Of a stretch of DNA of 64,000 nt, positions 30,474 through 39,100 are shown piece after piece. This DNA comes from Halomonas sp. M4R1S46 (GTDB lineage Bacteria > Pseudomonadota > Gammaproteobacteria > Pseudomonadales > Halomonadaceae). Under the pieces are notes generated by a model. That model saw only the letters and a program-made list of their open reading frames with translations, had not been told where the DNA came from and did no database searches. Within the stretch, counting starts at the first letter, position 1. Each line of letters starts with the position of its first letter. The DNA lies in contig NZ_CP107008.1 in NCBI RefSeq assembly GCF_025725685.1, forward strand, positions 3,968,001 to 4,032,000, given 5' to 3'. Made by a program: the position numbers and the translations under genes.

Positions 30474-30715
30474 GATTGTTGGTCTCGCTCTGGTTGCTCG
30501 GATCATGAACTGCATGAATCACACACTCTCAATCTGGAAGGGCGGGGCGCAAAACACAAGCCGGGCCTGCCAACGCTCCCGGCCCGTCGGCGCTCGGCAA
30601 CCCCCTGATTGGCAAGGCGTCGCCCGGGTGTTTAAGCGTTCGAACGGGCGCTTCAACGCTGTCGCGCTCCCCCGGCCTATACTGAGGACCGCGCCCATCC
30701 CCGACGAGGTTCCCC

Positions 30716-31465
30716 ATGACGCGACTGCTGACGACCTTCGCCCTGGCCCTGCTGGCCCCCCAGGCCCTGGCCGACACCCCCGCCGGCCAGGACATCGACT
30801 ACCGCGTGGGCGACGAGGCCTTCACCGGCTATTTCGCCCCGGCCGCCGACGAGGCCCGCGGCACGGTGCTGATCGTCCACGACTGGGACGGCCTCACCGA
30901 CTACGAGCGCGAGCGCGCCGAGATGCTCGCCGCGCAAGGCTATGACGCCTTCGCCCTCGACCTCTACGGCAAGGGCAACCGCCCGGTGGAGACGGCGGCC
31001 CGCAAGGCCGAGACGGCCCGGCTCTATGATGACCGCGCGCGCATGCGCGAGCTGACCCTGGCCGGGCTGGCCGAGGCCCGCGACCAGGGCGCGGCCAGGC
31101 CGACCGTGGTGATGGGCTACTGCTTCGGCGGCGCCGTGGTGCTGGAACTGGCACGCAGCGGCGCGGCCCAGGACGTGCAGGGCTACGCCACCTTCCACGG
31201 TGGCCTGGCCACCCCGGAGGGCCAGCAGTACGGCGCGGACACCCCGCCGATCCTGATCGCCCACGGCGGCGCGGACACCTCGATACCACTGGAAGATGTG
31301 ACGGCGCTGTCGCGCCAGCTGGAGGCCGCCGGAGTCGACTACGAGATCGAGATCTACTCCGGGGCGCCCCACGCCTTCACCGTCTTCGACGAGGAGCGCT
31401 ACCAGGCCCGGGCGGACGAGAAGTCCTGGGCGGCCTTCCAGGCCCTGCTCGACGAGGCACTGTGA
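30716..31465 (+). CDS. exported dienelactone hydrolase-like alpha/beta hydrolase
   Basis: The 249-residue protein has a signal peptide (MTRLLTTFALALLAPQALA) and a DLH domain. The catalytic triad is visible: Cys136 in VVMGYCFGGA, Asp187 in AHGGADTSIP and His219 in GAPHAF. Cytoplasmic DLH enzymes open dienelactones; exported members have no known substrate. It stands alone with the start ATG after GACGAGG. Confidence 0.88.
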   Translation: MTRLLTTFALALLAPQALADTPAGQDIDYRVGDEAFTGYFAPAADEARGTVLIVHDWDGLTDYERERAEMLAAQGYDAFALDLYGKGNRPVETAARKAETARLYDDRARMRELTLAGLAEARDQGAARPTVVMGYCFGGAVVLELARSGAAQDVQGYATFHGGLATPEGQQYGADTPPILIAHGGADTSIPLEDVTALSRQLEAAGVDYEIEIYSGAPHAFTVFDEERYQARADEKSWAAFQALLDEAL

Positions 31466-31506
31466 CGCCGGCGACAGCCACGGACGCATTTGTGCAAGTT
31501 TTAAAG

Positions 31507-31577
31507 GGCTCCTTTCTGTAGAATCGCGACGCTCTATTGATATTCACTAACCAAGAGCGTCATTTCAGAAAGGAGCC
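31507..31577 (+). promoter_or_regulatory. nested hairpin that covers the ribosome-binding site of the symporter gene
   Basis: GGCTCCTTTCTG (31507-31518) is a perfect 12-bp inverted copy of CAGAAAGGAGCC (31566-31577), which contains the AAGGAG ribosome-binding site of the next gene. Inside it, GACGCTCT (31528-31535) pairs perfectly with AGAGCGTC (31554-31561). In RNA these would form a long two-part stem that hides the ribosome-binding site. Whether the transcript starts upstream of 31507 is not known. Confidence 0.6.
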
Positions 31578-31582
31578 ACCCC

Positions 31583-32839
31583 TTGTCTCATTCCGCGACG
31601 GCCGCCGGCGAGAGCCTCTGGCGGCGCATCCCCCTGTGGCAGAAGATCCTCGCCGGCCTGGTGCTCGGCGTGCTGGCCGGCGCCCTGCTGGGCGAGGACG
31701 CCAGCGTCTTCAAGCCCATCGGCGATATCTTCATCAGCGCCATCAAGATGCTGATCGTGCCGCTGGTGTTCTCCACCCTGGTGGTGGGCATCACCGCCAT
31801 GCGCGATCCCCAGAAGATGGGCCGGATCGGCGCCCGGACCATCGCCCTCTACCTGGTGACCACGGCCTTCGCCATCGCCATCGGCCTGCTCGCCTCCTGG
31901 GTGTTCCAGCCCGGGGTCGGCCTGGAGATGAGCTTCGAGTCCGGGGTCGAGGCCAAGCAGGCGCCCAGCCTGGTGGAAATCCTGGTCGGCCTGGTGCCCC
32001 AGAATCCCATCGACGCCCTGGCCAGCGGCAATATCCTGCAGATCATCGTCTTCGCCATCGGGCTCGGCATCTCGCTGACCCTGATCGGCGAGAAGGGCGA
32101 GCCCACGGTGCGCGTCTTCGAGAGCTTCGCCGAGGCGATGGTCAAGCTGACCAACCTGGTCATGGCCTTCGCGCCCTTCGGCGTCTTCGGCCTGATCGCC
32201 CACGTGGCCGGCAGCTACGGCCTCGAGGTGCTGCTGCCGCTGGCCAAGGTGATCGGCGTGGCCTACCTGGCCAGCGTGCTGCACGTGCTGGTGGTCTACT
32301 CGGGCCTGCTGGCCCTGCTCGGCCGCCTGAACCCCGTGCGCTACCTGCAGGGCATCCTCGACGCCCTGGTGGTGGCCTACTCCTCGGCCTCGTCCTCCGG
32401 CACCCTGCCGGTCTCGCTGCGCTGTGCCCAGAAGAACCTCGGGGTCTCGGAGGGCGTGGCCGGCTTCGTGCTGCCGGTGGGCGCCACCATCAACATGGAC
32501 GGCACCGCCATCTACCAGGGCGTGGTCGCGGTGTTCATCGCCCAGCTGCTGGGCGTCGACCTGAGCCTGATGGATTACGGCATGATCATCGTCACCGGCA
32601 CCCTGGCCTCCATCGGCACCGCCGGCGTGCCCGGCGCGGGCCTGGTGATGCTGTCCATCGTCATGGCCCAGATCGGCCTGCCCCTGGAGGCCATCGCGGT
32701 GATCGCCGGCATCGACCGCATCCTCGACATGGCCCGCACCAGCGTCAACGTGGCCGGCGACCTGATGGTCACCACCCTGGTTGGCAAGAGCGAAGGCGAG
32801 CTGGACGAGGACGTCTACAACGCCCCGGGCAAGAGTTGA
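31583..32839 (+). CDS. dicarboxylate/amino acid:cation symporter (DAACS family)
   Basis: The 418-residue protein has about eight membrane segments plus the two hairpin loops of the glutamate transporter fold. Diagnostic stretches are SSASSSGTLPVSL (HP1), GATINMDGTAIYQG (TM7, sodium site), TGTLASIGTAGVPGAGLVML (HP2) and DRILDMARTSVNVAGD (TM8). It takes up glutamate, aspartate or C4-dicarboxylates with sodium or protons. The start is TTG at 31583, six bases after AAGGAG; no ATG is in place. Start choice and ribosome-binding site fall in a structured region. Confidence 0.93.
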   Translation: MSHSATAAGESLWRRIPLWQKILAGLVLGVLAGALLGEDASVFKPIGDIFISAIKMLIVPLVFSTLVVGITAMRDPQKMGRIGARTIALYLVTTAFAIAIGLLASWVFQPGVGLEMSFESGVEAKQAPSLVEILVGLVPQNPIDALASGNILQIIVFAIGLGISLTLIGEKGEPTVRVFESFAEAMVKLTNLVMAFAPFGVFGLIAHVAGSYGLEVLLPLAKVIGVAYLASVLHVLVVYSGLLALLGRLNPVRYLQGILDALVVAYSSASSSGTLPVSLRCAQKNLGVSEGVAGFVLPVGATINMDGTAIYQGVVAVFIAQLLGVDLSLMDYGMIIVTGTLASIGTAGVPGAGLVMLSIVMAQIGLPLEAIAVIAGIDRILDMARTSVNVAGDLMVTTLVGKSEGELDEDVYNAPGKS

Positions 32840-32918
32840 TGCCGTGCCGCGCCGGACGACCGGCGCGGCGCCGGCTATGCTAGAGTGATTCCATGATGCA
32901 CTGCAGCGTGAGGTCACC

Positions 32919-33974
32919 ATGCAACTCAGCGTGCTTTCCGGCAGTCGCGGCGAGATCGGCGAGGCCCATGGCCGCCTCCACGCCGCCCTGATCACCCACA
33001 GCCTCGAGGTCTACGACCGGCTGTTCCACGACTTCGTCGGCATCGGCTGGGCCGAGGCGCGCACCGCCGCCGAGGCCTTCCTGCCGATGATCGAGCGCGG
33101 CTTCCCGGCGATCCTCGACGAGATGGCCGGCATCGCCCGGGGCGCCGGGCTCGACTTCGCCGACATCCTCACCCTCAACTGCCGCAGCGAGATCTCCCTG
33201 ACCCAGGCCAGCGGCGGCTGCACCGCCTTCTCGCTGCAGCGCGACGGCACCCAGTGGCTGGCCCAGAACTGGGACTGGCGCACCGACCAGCTGCACAACG
33301 TGGTGGCCCTCGAGCTGCATCCCGAGGACGCCCCGGCCCTGGTCAGCATCGGCGAGGCCGGCATGGTGGCCAAGATCGGCATGAACGATCGCGGCCTCGG
33401 GGTCTGCCTCAACGCCATCCGCTCGCGCACCTGCGGCCAGGGGCTACCGATCCACGTGGCCCTGCGCAAGATCCTCGAGAGCCCCGACCTGGAGCAGGCG
33501 GTGCGCGTCGCCACCCACGACCGGGTCTGCTCCCCCGCCCACTTCCTGCTGGCCAGCCGCGATGGCCAGGCCGCCGGCTTCGAGGTGCATCCCGGCCCCC
33601 CGGGGCGCCTGCCCTCCCATGCCGGCGCCGTGACCCACACCAACCACCTGGTCGCCGAGACCGCCACCTGCCAGGTGGAGGACTTTCCCCGCCCCGACTC
33701 CCGCGCGCGCCTCGCCCGCCTCGACCGGCTGCTCAACGAGCGCTTGCCGCTCGGCGTGGCGATCGACGAGTCGGCGCTGTTCGGCATCCTCGCCGACCAC
33801 GACAACGCCCCCATGGCCATCTGCCGTCACTTCAACCCGCAGCAGCCCCCGGAAGAGCGCATGGAGACGCTGTTCGCGGTGGTCATGAACCTCAGCGAGG
33901 GCCGCCTGACCCTGCGTCACGGCAAGCCCTGCGAGAGCACCGACTCACTCACGGTCCACCTCGGCGCCACTTAG
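32919..33974 (+). CDS. C45 family peptidase / acyl-coenzyme A:6-APA acyltransferase-like Ntn hydrolase
   Basis: The 351-residue protein resembles the isopenicillin N acyltransferase group. The N-terminal nucleophile is probably Cys101 in ASGGCTAFSL, to be freed by self-cleavage. It is followed by WLAQNWDWRTDQ and GMVAKIGMNDRGLGVCLNAI, both typical of C45. In bacteria without penicillin synthesis the substrate is unknown; some relatives act on acylated amino acids or carcinine. It stands alone, with the ATG after GAGGTCACC, and a MITE-like element follows directly. Confidence 0.85.
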   Translation: MQLSVLSGSRGEIGEAHGRLHAALITHSLEVYDRLFHDFVGIGWAEARTAAEAFLPMIERGFPAILDEMAGIARGAGLDFADILTLNCRSEISLTQASGGCTAFSLQRDGTQWLAQNWDWRTDQLHNVVALELHPEDAPALVSIGEAGMVAKIGMNDRGLGVCLNAIRSRTCGQGLPIHVALRKILESPDLEQAVRVATHDRVCSPAHFLLASRDGQAAGFEVHPGPPGRLPSHAGAVTHTNHLVAETATCQVEDFPRPDSRARLARLDRLLNERLPLGVAIDESALFGILADHDNAPMAICRHFNPQQPPEERMETLFAVVMNLSEGRLTLRHGKPCESTDSLTVHLGAT

Positions 33975-33981
33975 ATATCCT

Positions 33982-34173
33982 GGCAGTGCCTGAAAAGTCG
34001 GCGAGCGAAGGTTAGGGCTAGGCCCGCTCCCGGCGGGCCAACGCATTTCCCACCTCCCTGTGGGTCACAAGGCAAAACTCGGCGAAAAAGCGGAGTTTAC
34101 AGGTAGTAAATGAGCAGTTTGAGCCGATTTTTAACGCCGTATAACCGAGCGCAGCCACTTTTCGGGCATTGCC
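33982..34173. mobile_element. MITE-like element with terminal inverted repeats
   Basis: GGCAGTGCCTGAAAAGT at 33982-33998 is matched in inverted form by ACTTTTCGGGCATTGCC at 34157-34173 (15 of 17). The 192-bp interval has no ORF but contains an imperfect internal palindrome (about 34073-34131; AAAACTCGGCGAAAAAGCGG against its inverted partner ending GCCGATTTTT). These are the marks of a non-autonomous miniature element. The IS5-family element sits directly at its right edge. Confidence 0.55.
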
Positions 34174-34175
34174 TA

Positions 34176-35087
34176 GGCTTTGTCCGAAAACTCGAATTTG
34201 CTAATGTCACCTATGCCTCAGCAGCATAGGTGACCCATGGCAGGACGCTACGAGATCTCCGACAACGGCTGGGCCCTCATCGAAGACATCGTCTCGCCGC
34301 CGCAGAGGACGGGCCGTCCCCGTCGCGATGACCGCCAGGTGTTGAACGGCATCTTCTGGATCCTCTGCTCGGGCGCCAAGTGGCGAGACCTGCCAGAGCG
34401 CTACGGCCCCTGGAAGACCGTCTATGACCGTTTCCGTCAGTGGCGCGATGATGGCACCTTCGAGGCAATTCTGGCGCGCCTCCAACTTCGCCTGCGAGAG
34501 GATGGCCTGATGGATCTGGACACCTGGATGATCGATTCGACATCGATCCGCGCCACCCGGGCCGCCTCTGGGGGCGGCAAAAAGGGGGACAGCACGAACC
34601 CGTAGACCATGCCCTGGGACGGAGTAGAGGCGGCCTGACGACCAAGATCCACATGCTCTGTGACCGGCATGGTTGGCCGCTGACCTTCACGCTGTCGCCG
34701 GGACAGGACTCGGATACGCGGCACTTCATTCCCACCATGGAGAACGTTCATCTGCCTGGGGCCAAGGGCAGGCCTCGCAAGCGTTGCCGCTTCATCGTGG
34801 CGGACAAGGGCTACGATAGCGACCCGCTTCGCCGCTACTGCGACCGGCATCGCATGAAGCCGATCATTGCCCGGCGCAAGATGAAGCGAAAACCGCGCCC
34901 TGGTGCTCCGAGGGGCTTTGACAAGCCCCGGTATCGGGAGCGAAACATCATTGAGCGCTGCTTCGGTTGGATCAAAGAACTACGCCGGGTCTGCACCCGT
35001 TACGACAAGTTGGCCAGCAGCTTCCGGGCCATGGTATGCCTGGCGTGCATAGACCGCTGCCTACGTGCCGACTTTCCAGACAGAACC
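34176..35087 (+). mobile_element. IS5-family insertion sequence (IS427-type, frameshifted transposase)
   Basis: About 912 bp with imperfect terminal inverted repeats: GCTTTGTCCGAAAACTCG at the left end and, on the minus strand, GTTCTGTCTGGAAAGTCG at the right. Both ends are flanked by CTAG (34173-34176 and 35087-35090), so the target duplication is TA or CTAG, and the exact borders are uncertain by one base. It carries two overlapping transposase frames. The insertion kept the stop codon of the neighbouring minus-strand gene, because that stop lies within the CTAG. Confidence 0.88.
34237..34605 (+). CDS. IS5-family transposase, first frame (OrfA)
   Basis: The 122-residue frame holds the N-terminal DUF4096-type domain (GVLNGIFWILCSGAKWRDLP region) and the first catalytic Asp in DTWMIDSTSIRATR. 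Near its end, GGCAAAAAGGGGG offers a slippery site. A -1 shift there joins it to the second frame and gives the family sequence HEPVDHALGRSRGGLTTKI. The frame itself stops at TAG 34603. Confidence 0.88.
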   Translation: MAGRYEISDNGWALIEDIVSPPQRTGRPRRDDRQVLNGIFWILCSGAKWRDLPERYGPWKTVYDRFRQWRDDGTFEAILARLQLRLREDGLMDLDTWMIDSTSIRATRAASGGGKKGDSTNP

Positions 35088-35090
35088 TAG
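34653..35090 (+). CDS. IS5-family transposase, second frame (OrfB)
   Basis: From the first ATG this frame gives 145 residues, but coding similarity begins earlier, at about 34580, through the -1 frameshift. The second catalytic Asp is in FIVADKGYDSDP and the catalytic Glu in IIERCFGWIKELRRVCTRYD. With OrfA the whole DDE set is present, so the element may be active. The stop codon TAG uses the target TA that follows the right end. Confidence 0.85.
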   Translation: MLCDRHGWPLTFTLSPGQDSDTRHFIPTMENVHLPGAKGRPRKRCRFIVADKGYDSDPLRRYCDRHRMKPIIARRKMKRKPRPGAPRGFDKPRYRERNIIERCFGWIKELRRVCTRYDKLASSFRAMVCLACIDRCLRADFPDRT

Positions 35091-35344
35091 CGGCGCCAGG
35101 CGCCTAACCGCGGCACCGCGTCCAGCTCGCCCTTGAGATACTGCTCGGTGGTCACCAGGAAGAGCCGCCGGAAGAGCTCATGAATGGCCTCCTCGCGGCG
35201 CAGCGCCGCGAGTTCCGGGTCCTCGTGCCCGGCGAGGTCGGCCTTGGGGTATTCCCAGGCCATCCGCACCGAGCCGGAGCTGATGTCGCAGATCTCGAGG
35301 GTGGGATTCGCGCCGCGAAATGCCGTCTTGATGTGGTAGGCCAT
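35087..35344 (-). CDS. small protein of unknown function, probably iron-regulated
   Basis: I do not recognise this 85-residue protein (MAYHIKTAFRGANPTLEI at the start). It has no signal peptide. Residues 1-33 look like beta-strands and 45-75 like helices (ELAALRREEAIHELFRRLFL). A GAGAGGAC ribosome-binding site precedes the ATG. A good Fur box lies 27 bp upstream of the start, so expression in low iron is likely. The stop codon lies in the CTAG that flanks the insertion sequence; the sequence before insertion would have given the same stop, so the gene is not truncated. Confidence 0.65.
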   Translation of the reverse strand: MAYHIKTAFRGANPTLEICDISSGSVRMAWEYPKADLAGHEDPELAALRREEAIHELFRRLFLVTTEQYLKGELDAVPRLGAWRR

Positions 35345-35371
35345 GCCGTCCTCTCGATCGACTCAACAAAT

Positions 35372-35390
35372 GACAACGATTATCATTTGC
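35372..35390 (-). promoter_or_regulatory. Fur box
   Basis: On the minus strand GCAAATGATAATCGTTGTC agrees with the 19-bp Fur consensus GATAATGATAATCATTATC at 15 of 19 positions, including the central ATGATAATC. It lies just upstream of the small gene that ends at 35087. Confidence 0.8.
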
Positions 35391-35445
35391 AATAGTCGTC
35401 GGCCATCGCGGCCCTGTCAAGGCGAGGGGTAGCCCCGCCCTGGCC

Positions 35446-36036
35446 TCAGCCCGCCAGCGCCTCCTCCACCAGCGCGCGCGCCTCGGCCGTCATCGGCAGC
35501 CCCAGGGCCAGCGCATGGGCCTGGGGCGACATCTTCTTCCAGGTCATCTGCACGATGCGGATCAGGTGATCGTGGTCGATCTGCTTGGAGAAGTCGGCGA
35601 AGTAGTTCTCCAGGAACACCAGGCAGGCGCAGTCCTCCACCGCCTGGGTGCCGGCCTCGCGACCCAGCCCCTGCTTGCGGATCATCCGCGCCACCTGCTC
35701 GGCCGCCTCCTCCGGGTAGCCGGCCTCGCGCATCAGCGCCGCGGTGGTCTCGCCGGCCCGCTTGCCCTGGTCGCGCCGCCAGGTGAGATAGCCCACCCGG
35801 CCCTCGGGATAATCGCTGCGCGGCACCTGCCAGCGCTGCAGGTGCTGGCCGCGCACCGCCAGGCGCACCAGCTCGTCGGGGGAGGCGTCCAGCCGCTCCA
35901 GCCAGGCGCTCATGCGCCCGGCATGCCACAGCTCCATGGGCAGGGACTCGCCGTCCACCGTCACCCGGCGAGGATCCTCCGCGTGCAGGGCATCCAGAGC
36001 GGCGAGGGTCTGGTCGTAGGGAGACGTCGACGTCAT
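35446..36036 (-). CDS. DUF4202 domain protein
   Basis: The 196-residue protein fits DUF4202: an N-terminal helix set, WHAGRMSAWLERLDASPDEL, QHLQRWQVPRSDYPEGRVGY and VEDCACLVFLENYFADFSKQ. The His, Glu and Asp pattern recalls a degenerate HD-type fold, but no activity has been shown for the family, as far as I know; in some genomes it is linked with sulfate or glutamate metabolism. The ATG at 36036 follows GAAGGAG. It is the last gene before the distal end of the CRISPR array. Confidence 0.8.
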   Translation of the reverse strand: MTSTSPYDQTLAALDALHAEDPRRVTVDGESLPMELWHAGRMSAWLERLDASPDELVRLAVRGQHLQRWQVPRSDYPEGRVGYLTWRRDQGKRAGETTAALMREAGYPEEAAEQVARMIRKQGLGREAGTQAVEDCACLVFLENYFADFSKQIDHDHLIRIVQMTWKKMSPQAHALALGLPMTAEARALVEEALAG

Positions 36037-36199
36037 GGGGACTCCTTCTGGCTTCACTATCGTCGTTATGCCTCCATGAAAGCACGTCTCGGGCGAGATG
36101 GCAGCCGAATGCGGGCATGCCGTCATATCGAGGGTAGGCCTGCGAGGCGAACCCGAGTCGGGCATCACCGTTCAAGGCCGGTGAACAAGAAAATCCAGC

Positions 36200-39100
36200 C
36201 GGGTTATCCCCGCGGCTGCGGGGACCGGTGGTCCCCGGCGTCGGTAATGGCGTGCTGTTGCGGATTATCCCCGCGCCTGCGGGGACCGGGCGAGTAAGGA
36301 CGAGTCCACGCTGGAGAAGCACGGGTTATCCCCGCACCTGCGGGGATCGGCTGCTCGCATCCAATGGGGCTTTGTCTTATGACGGGTTATCTCCGCGCCT
36401 GCGGGGACCGGGGCCGGCATCGAGTCCCGCCCCCCGAAAGCCCCGGGTTATCCCCGCACCTGCGGGGACCGGTTGTGGTAAAGAAAATCGACAGGCTTAG
36501 GCTCCGGGTTATCCCCGCACCTGCGGGGACCGGCTCAAGCAGCACATCGAGACCGAGTATGAATGCGGGTTATCCCCGCACCTGCGGGGACCGGGCGCAT
36601 TCACCATGGCGGAACTCCTCGAGGGCCGGGTTATCCCCGCGCCTGCGGGGATCGGTTGCTACCCAGGACGTGGTGCTTATCACTGGGCGGGTTATCCCCG
36701 CGCCTGCGGGGATCGGATCTCGCCCGGCGCCGCCCTCGACCTCTACAACGGGTTATCCCCGCGCCTGCGGGGACCAGCGCACGGCACGGTTGACGGCGGC
36801 CGTGGCCTCCGGGTTATCCCCGCACCTGCGGGGACCGGAAGACGGGATCTTCGGTCGGCGGGCGTATAGCCGGGTTATCCCCGCACCTGCGGGGACCGGG
36901 GGCCATCAGGTAACCTCCACTGTCAGGGTGTCGGGTTATCCCCGCACCTGCGGGGACCGGATGAAGGTGATGTCGTCGTTCTTGACCATGGTCGGGTTAT
37001 CCCCGCACCTGCGGGGACCGGAGGGCGGCGGCCACGGCCTTGGCATATTGCGCCGGGTTATCCCCGCACCTGCGGGGACCGGGAGCTGGGCGCCCTGGTG
37101 TCGGCCATGCACCGCGGGTTATCCCCGCACCTGCGGGGACCGGCAGCGCACCCGGTCCTTGAAGGTGTCGCTGACCGGGTTATCCCCGCACCTGCGAGGA
37201 CCGGTTCATTTTCGTGCCGGGGTAGAACACCGGGATCGGGTTATCCCCGCACCTGCGGGGACCGGCCCCGCGTGACTGAGACGGATATGGACCTGGTCGG
37301 GTTATCCCCGCACCTGCGGGGACCGGCGCGCAGAAAGACTGCCGCTGGCGCTCGCCGGCGGGTTATCCCCGCACCTGCGGGGACCGGATGTAGTCGTACT
37401 GCGGGCCGGTGGGCTCAACCGGGTTATCCCCGCACCTGCGGGGACCGGCTTCGCATGTGGAAGCAGCGTGTCCACGCCGTCGGGTTATCCCCGCACCTGC
37501 GGGGACCGGCCCATGATCGAGCGCAGTACCGCCGCCTCGGTCGGGTTATCCCCGCACCTGCGGGGACCGGGCGATCAGCGAGTCGGCGATGTCGTTTGCC
37601 GGCGGGTTATCCCCGCACCTGCGGGGACCGGCAGACCGACGACACCAAGTGGACCTATGACGGCGGGTTATCCCCGCACCTGCGGGGACCGGGGGCTCGA
37701 CCACGCGCCGGACGCCGGCGGCTACGGGTTATCCCCGCACCTGCGGGGACCGGTCGCCTTCAGCGAGACCCTCGCCTACTACCAGCGGGTTATCCCCGCG
37801 CCTGCGGGGACCGGCGGCGCCCAGGTGTCGCGCCTGAGATATGTAGCGGGTTATCCCCGCGCCTACGGGGACCGGGAATCGGTCAAGCTGTCGGCGGTCG
37901 TCTCAACCGGGTTATCCCCGCGCCTGCGGGGACCGGGTGTGTCGTGCGGGCCATGGCCAAACGCTCGGCGGGTTATCCCCGCGCCTGCGGGGACCGGGGG
38001 GCTTCATCCTCAAGGCAGACTCGATAAGCTCCGTTATCCCCGCGCCTGCGGGGACCGGGGGGCATCACCGAGGCGGCTGATATTCCACTGGAAGTTATCC
38101 CCGCGCCTGCGGGGACCGGGGCCAGGGTGATGAAGTCGGCCAGCCGGTCGCCGGGTTATCCCCGCGCCTGCGGGGACCGGTGGCTGCCACTGCCGGGGTG
38201 AGCTTCGAGGAGCGGGTTATCCCCGCGCCTGCGGGGACCGGTCGTTGCTGTCGGCCAGCAGGGCGGCCACCAGCGGGTTATCCCCGCGCCTGCGGGGACC
38301 GGCTGACCGAATACCTCGACCGCTGCTATCAGCACTTGTTATCCCCGCGCCTGCGGGGACCGGCTACGCATGAGCTTCGAGCAGGACATGAAGCGCGGGT
38401 TATCCCCGCGCCTGCGGGGACCGGCGGTTCAGCGAAGGCGGCAGCGCGATCTACCACGGGTTATCCCCGCGCCTGCGGGGACCGGATCATCTCCAGCTTC
38501 TGCTCGTAGGCCAGCGGCGGGTTATCCCCGCGCCTGCGGGGACCGGGAGGGTCGGGCGGTCCTGCTGTTGATCTTCGGCGGGTTATCCCCGCGCCTGCGG
38601 GGACCGGGAGGTGATCGAGCCCCGGGTCAGCCGTTCCCACGGGTTATCCCCGCGCCTGCGGGGACCGGCTCGAGGTGGATCTCGTCCAGCTCGCCCAGGG
38701 CGGGTTATCCCCGCGCCTGCGGGGACCGGGGCGTCAGGGGCGGCGCCAAGAAGGGCGACGTCGGGTTATCCCCGCGCCTGCGGGGACCGGCCTCTCGGAC
38801 CATCTGACCCAGCCCGCGCAGCCGGGTTATCCCCGCGCCTGCGGGGACCGGCAACGGTTGACGCCTTGACGGTGGCCCGCTACCGGGTTATCCCCGCGCC
38901 TGCGGGGACCGGCGGCGAGAACCCGGGGGTCTTCGAGGGCCTGCCGGGTTATCCCCGCGCCTGCGGGGACCGGGAGGCCGAGTGCCATGGCCTCGACCCT
39001 GACGACGGGTTATCCCCGCGCCTGCGGGGACCGGACGCTCCGCGCAACATACCGGACGCCTGGCGCCGGGTTATCCCCGCGCCTGCGGGGACCGGCATGG

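Noticed and set aside
35087..35344. Truncation of the small Fur-box gene by the insertion sequence
   Set aside because: The stop lies in the CTAG target; the sequence before insertion would have ended at the same codon.
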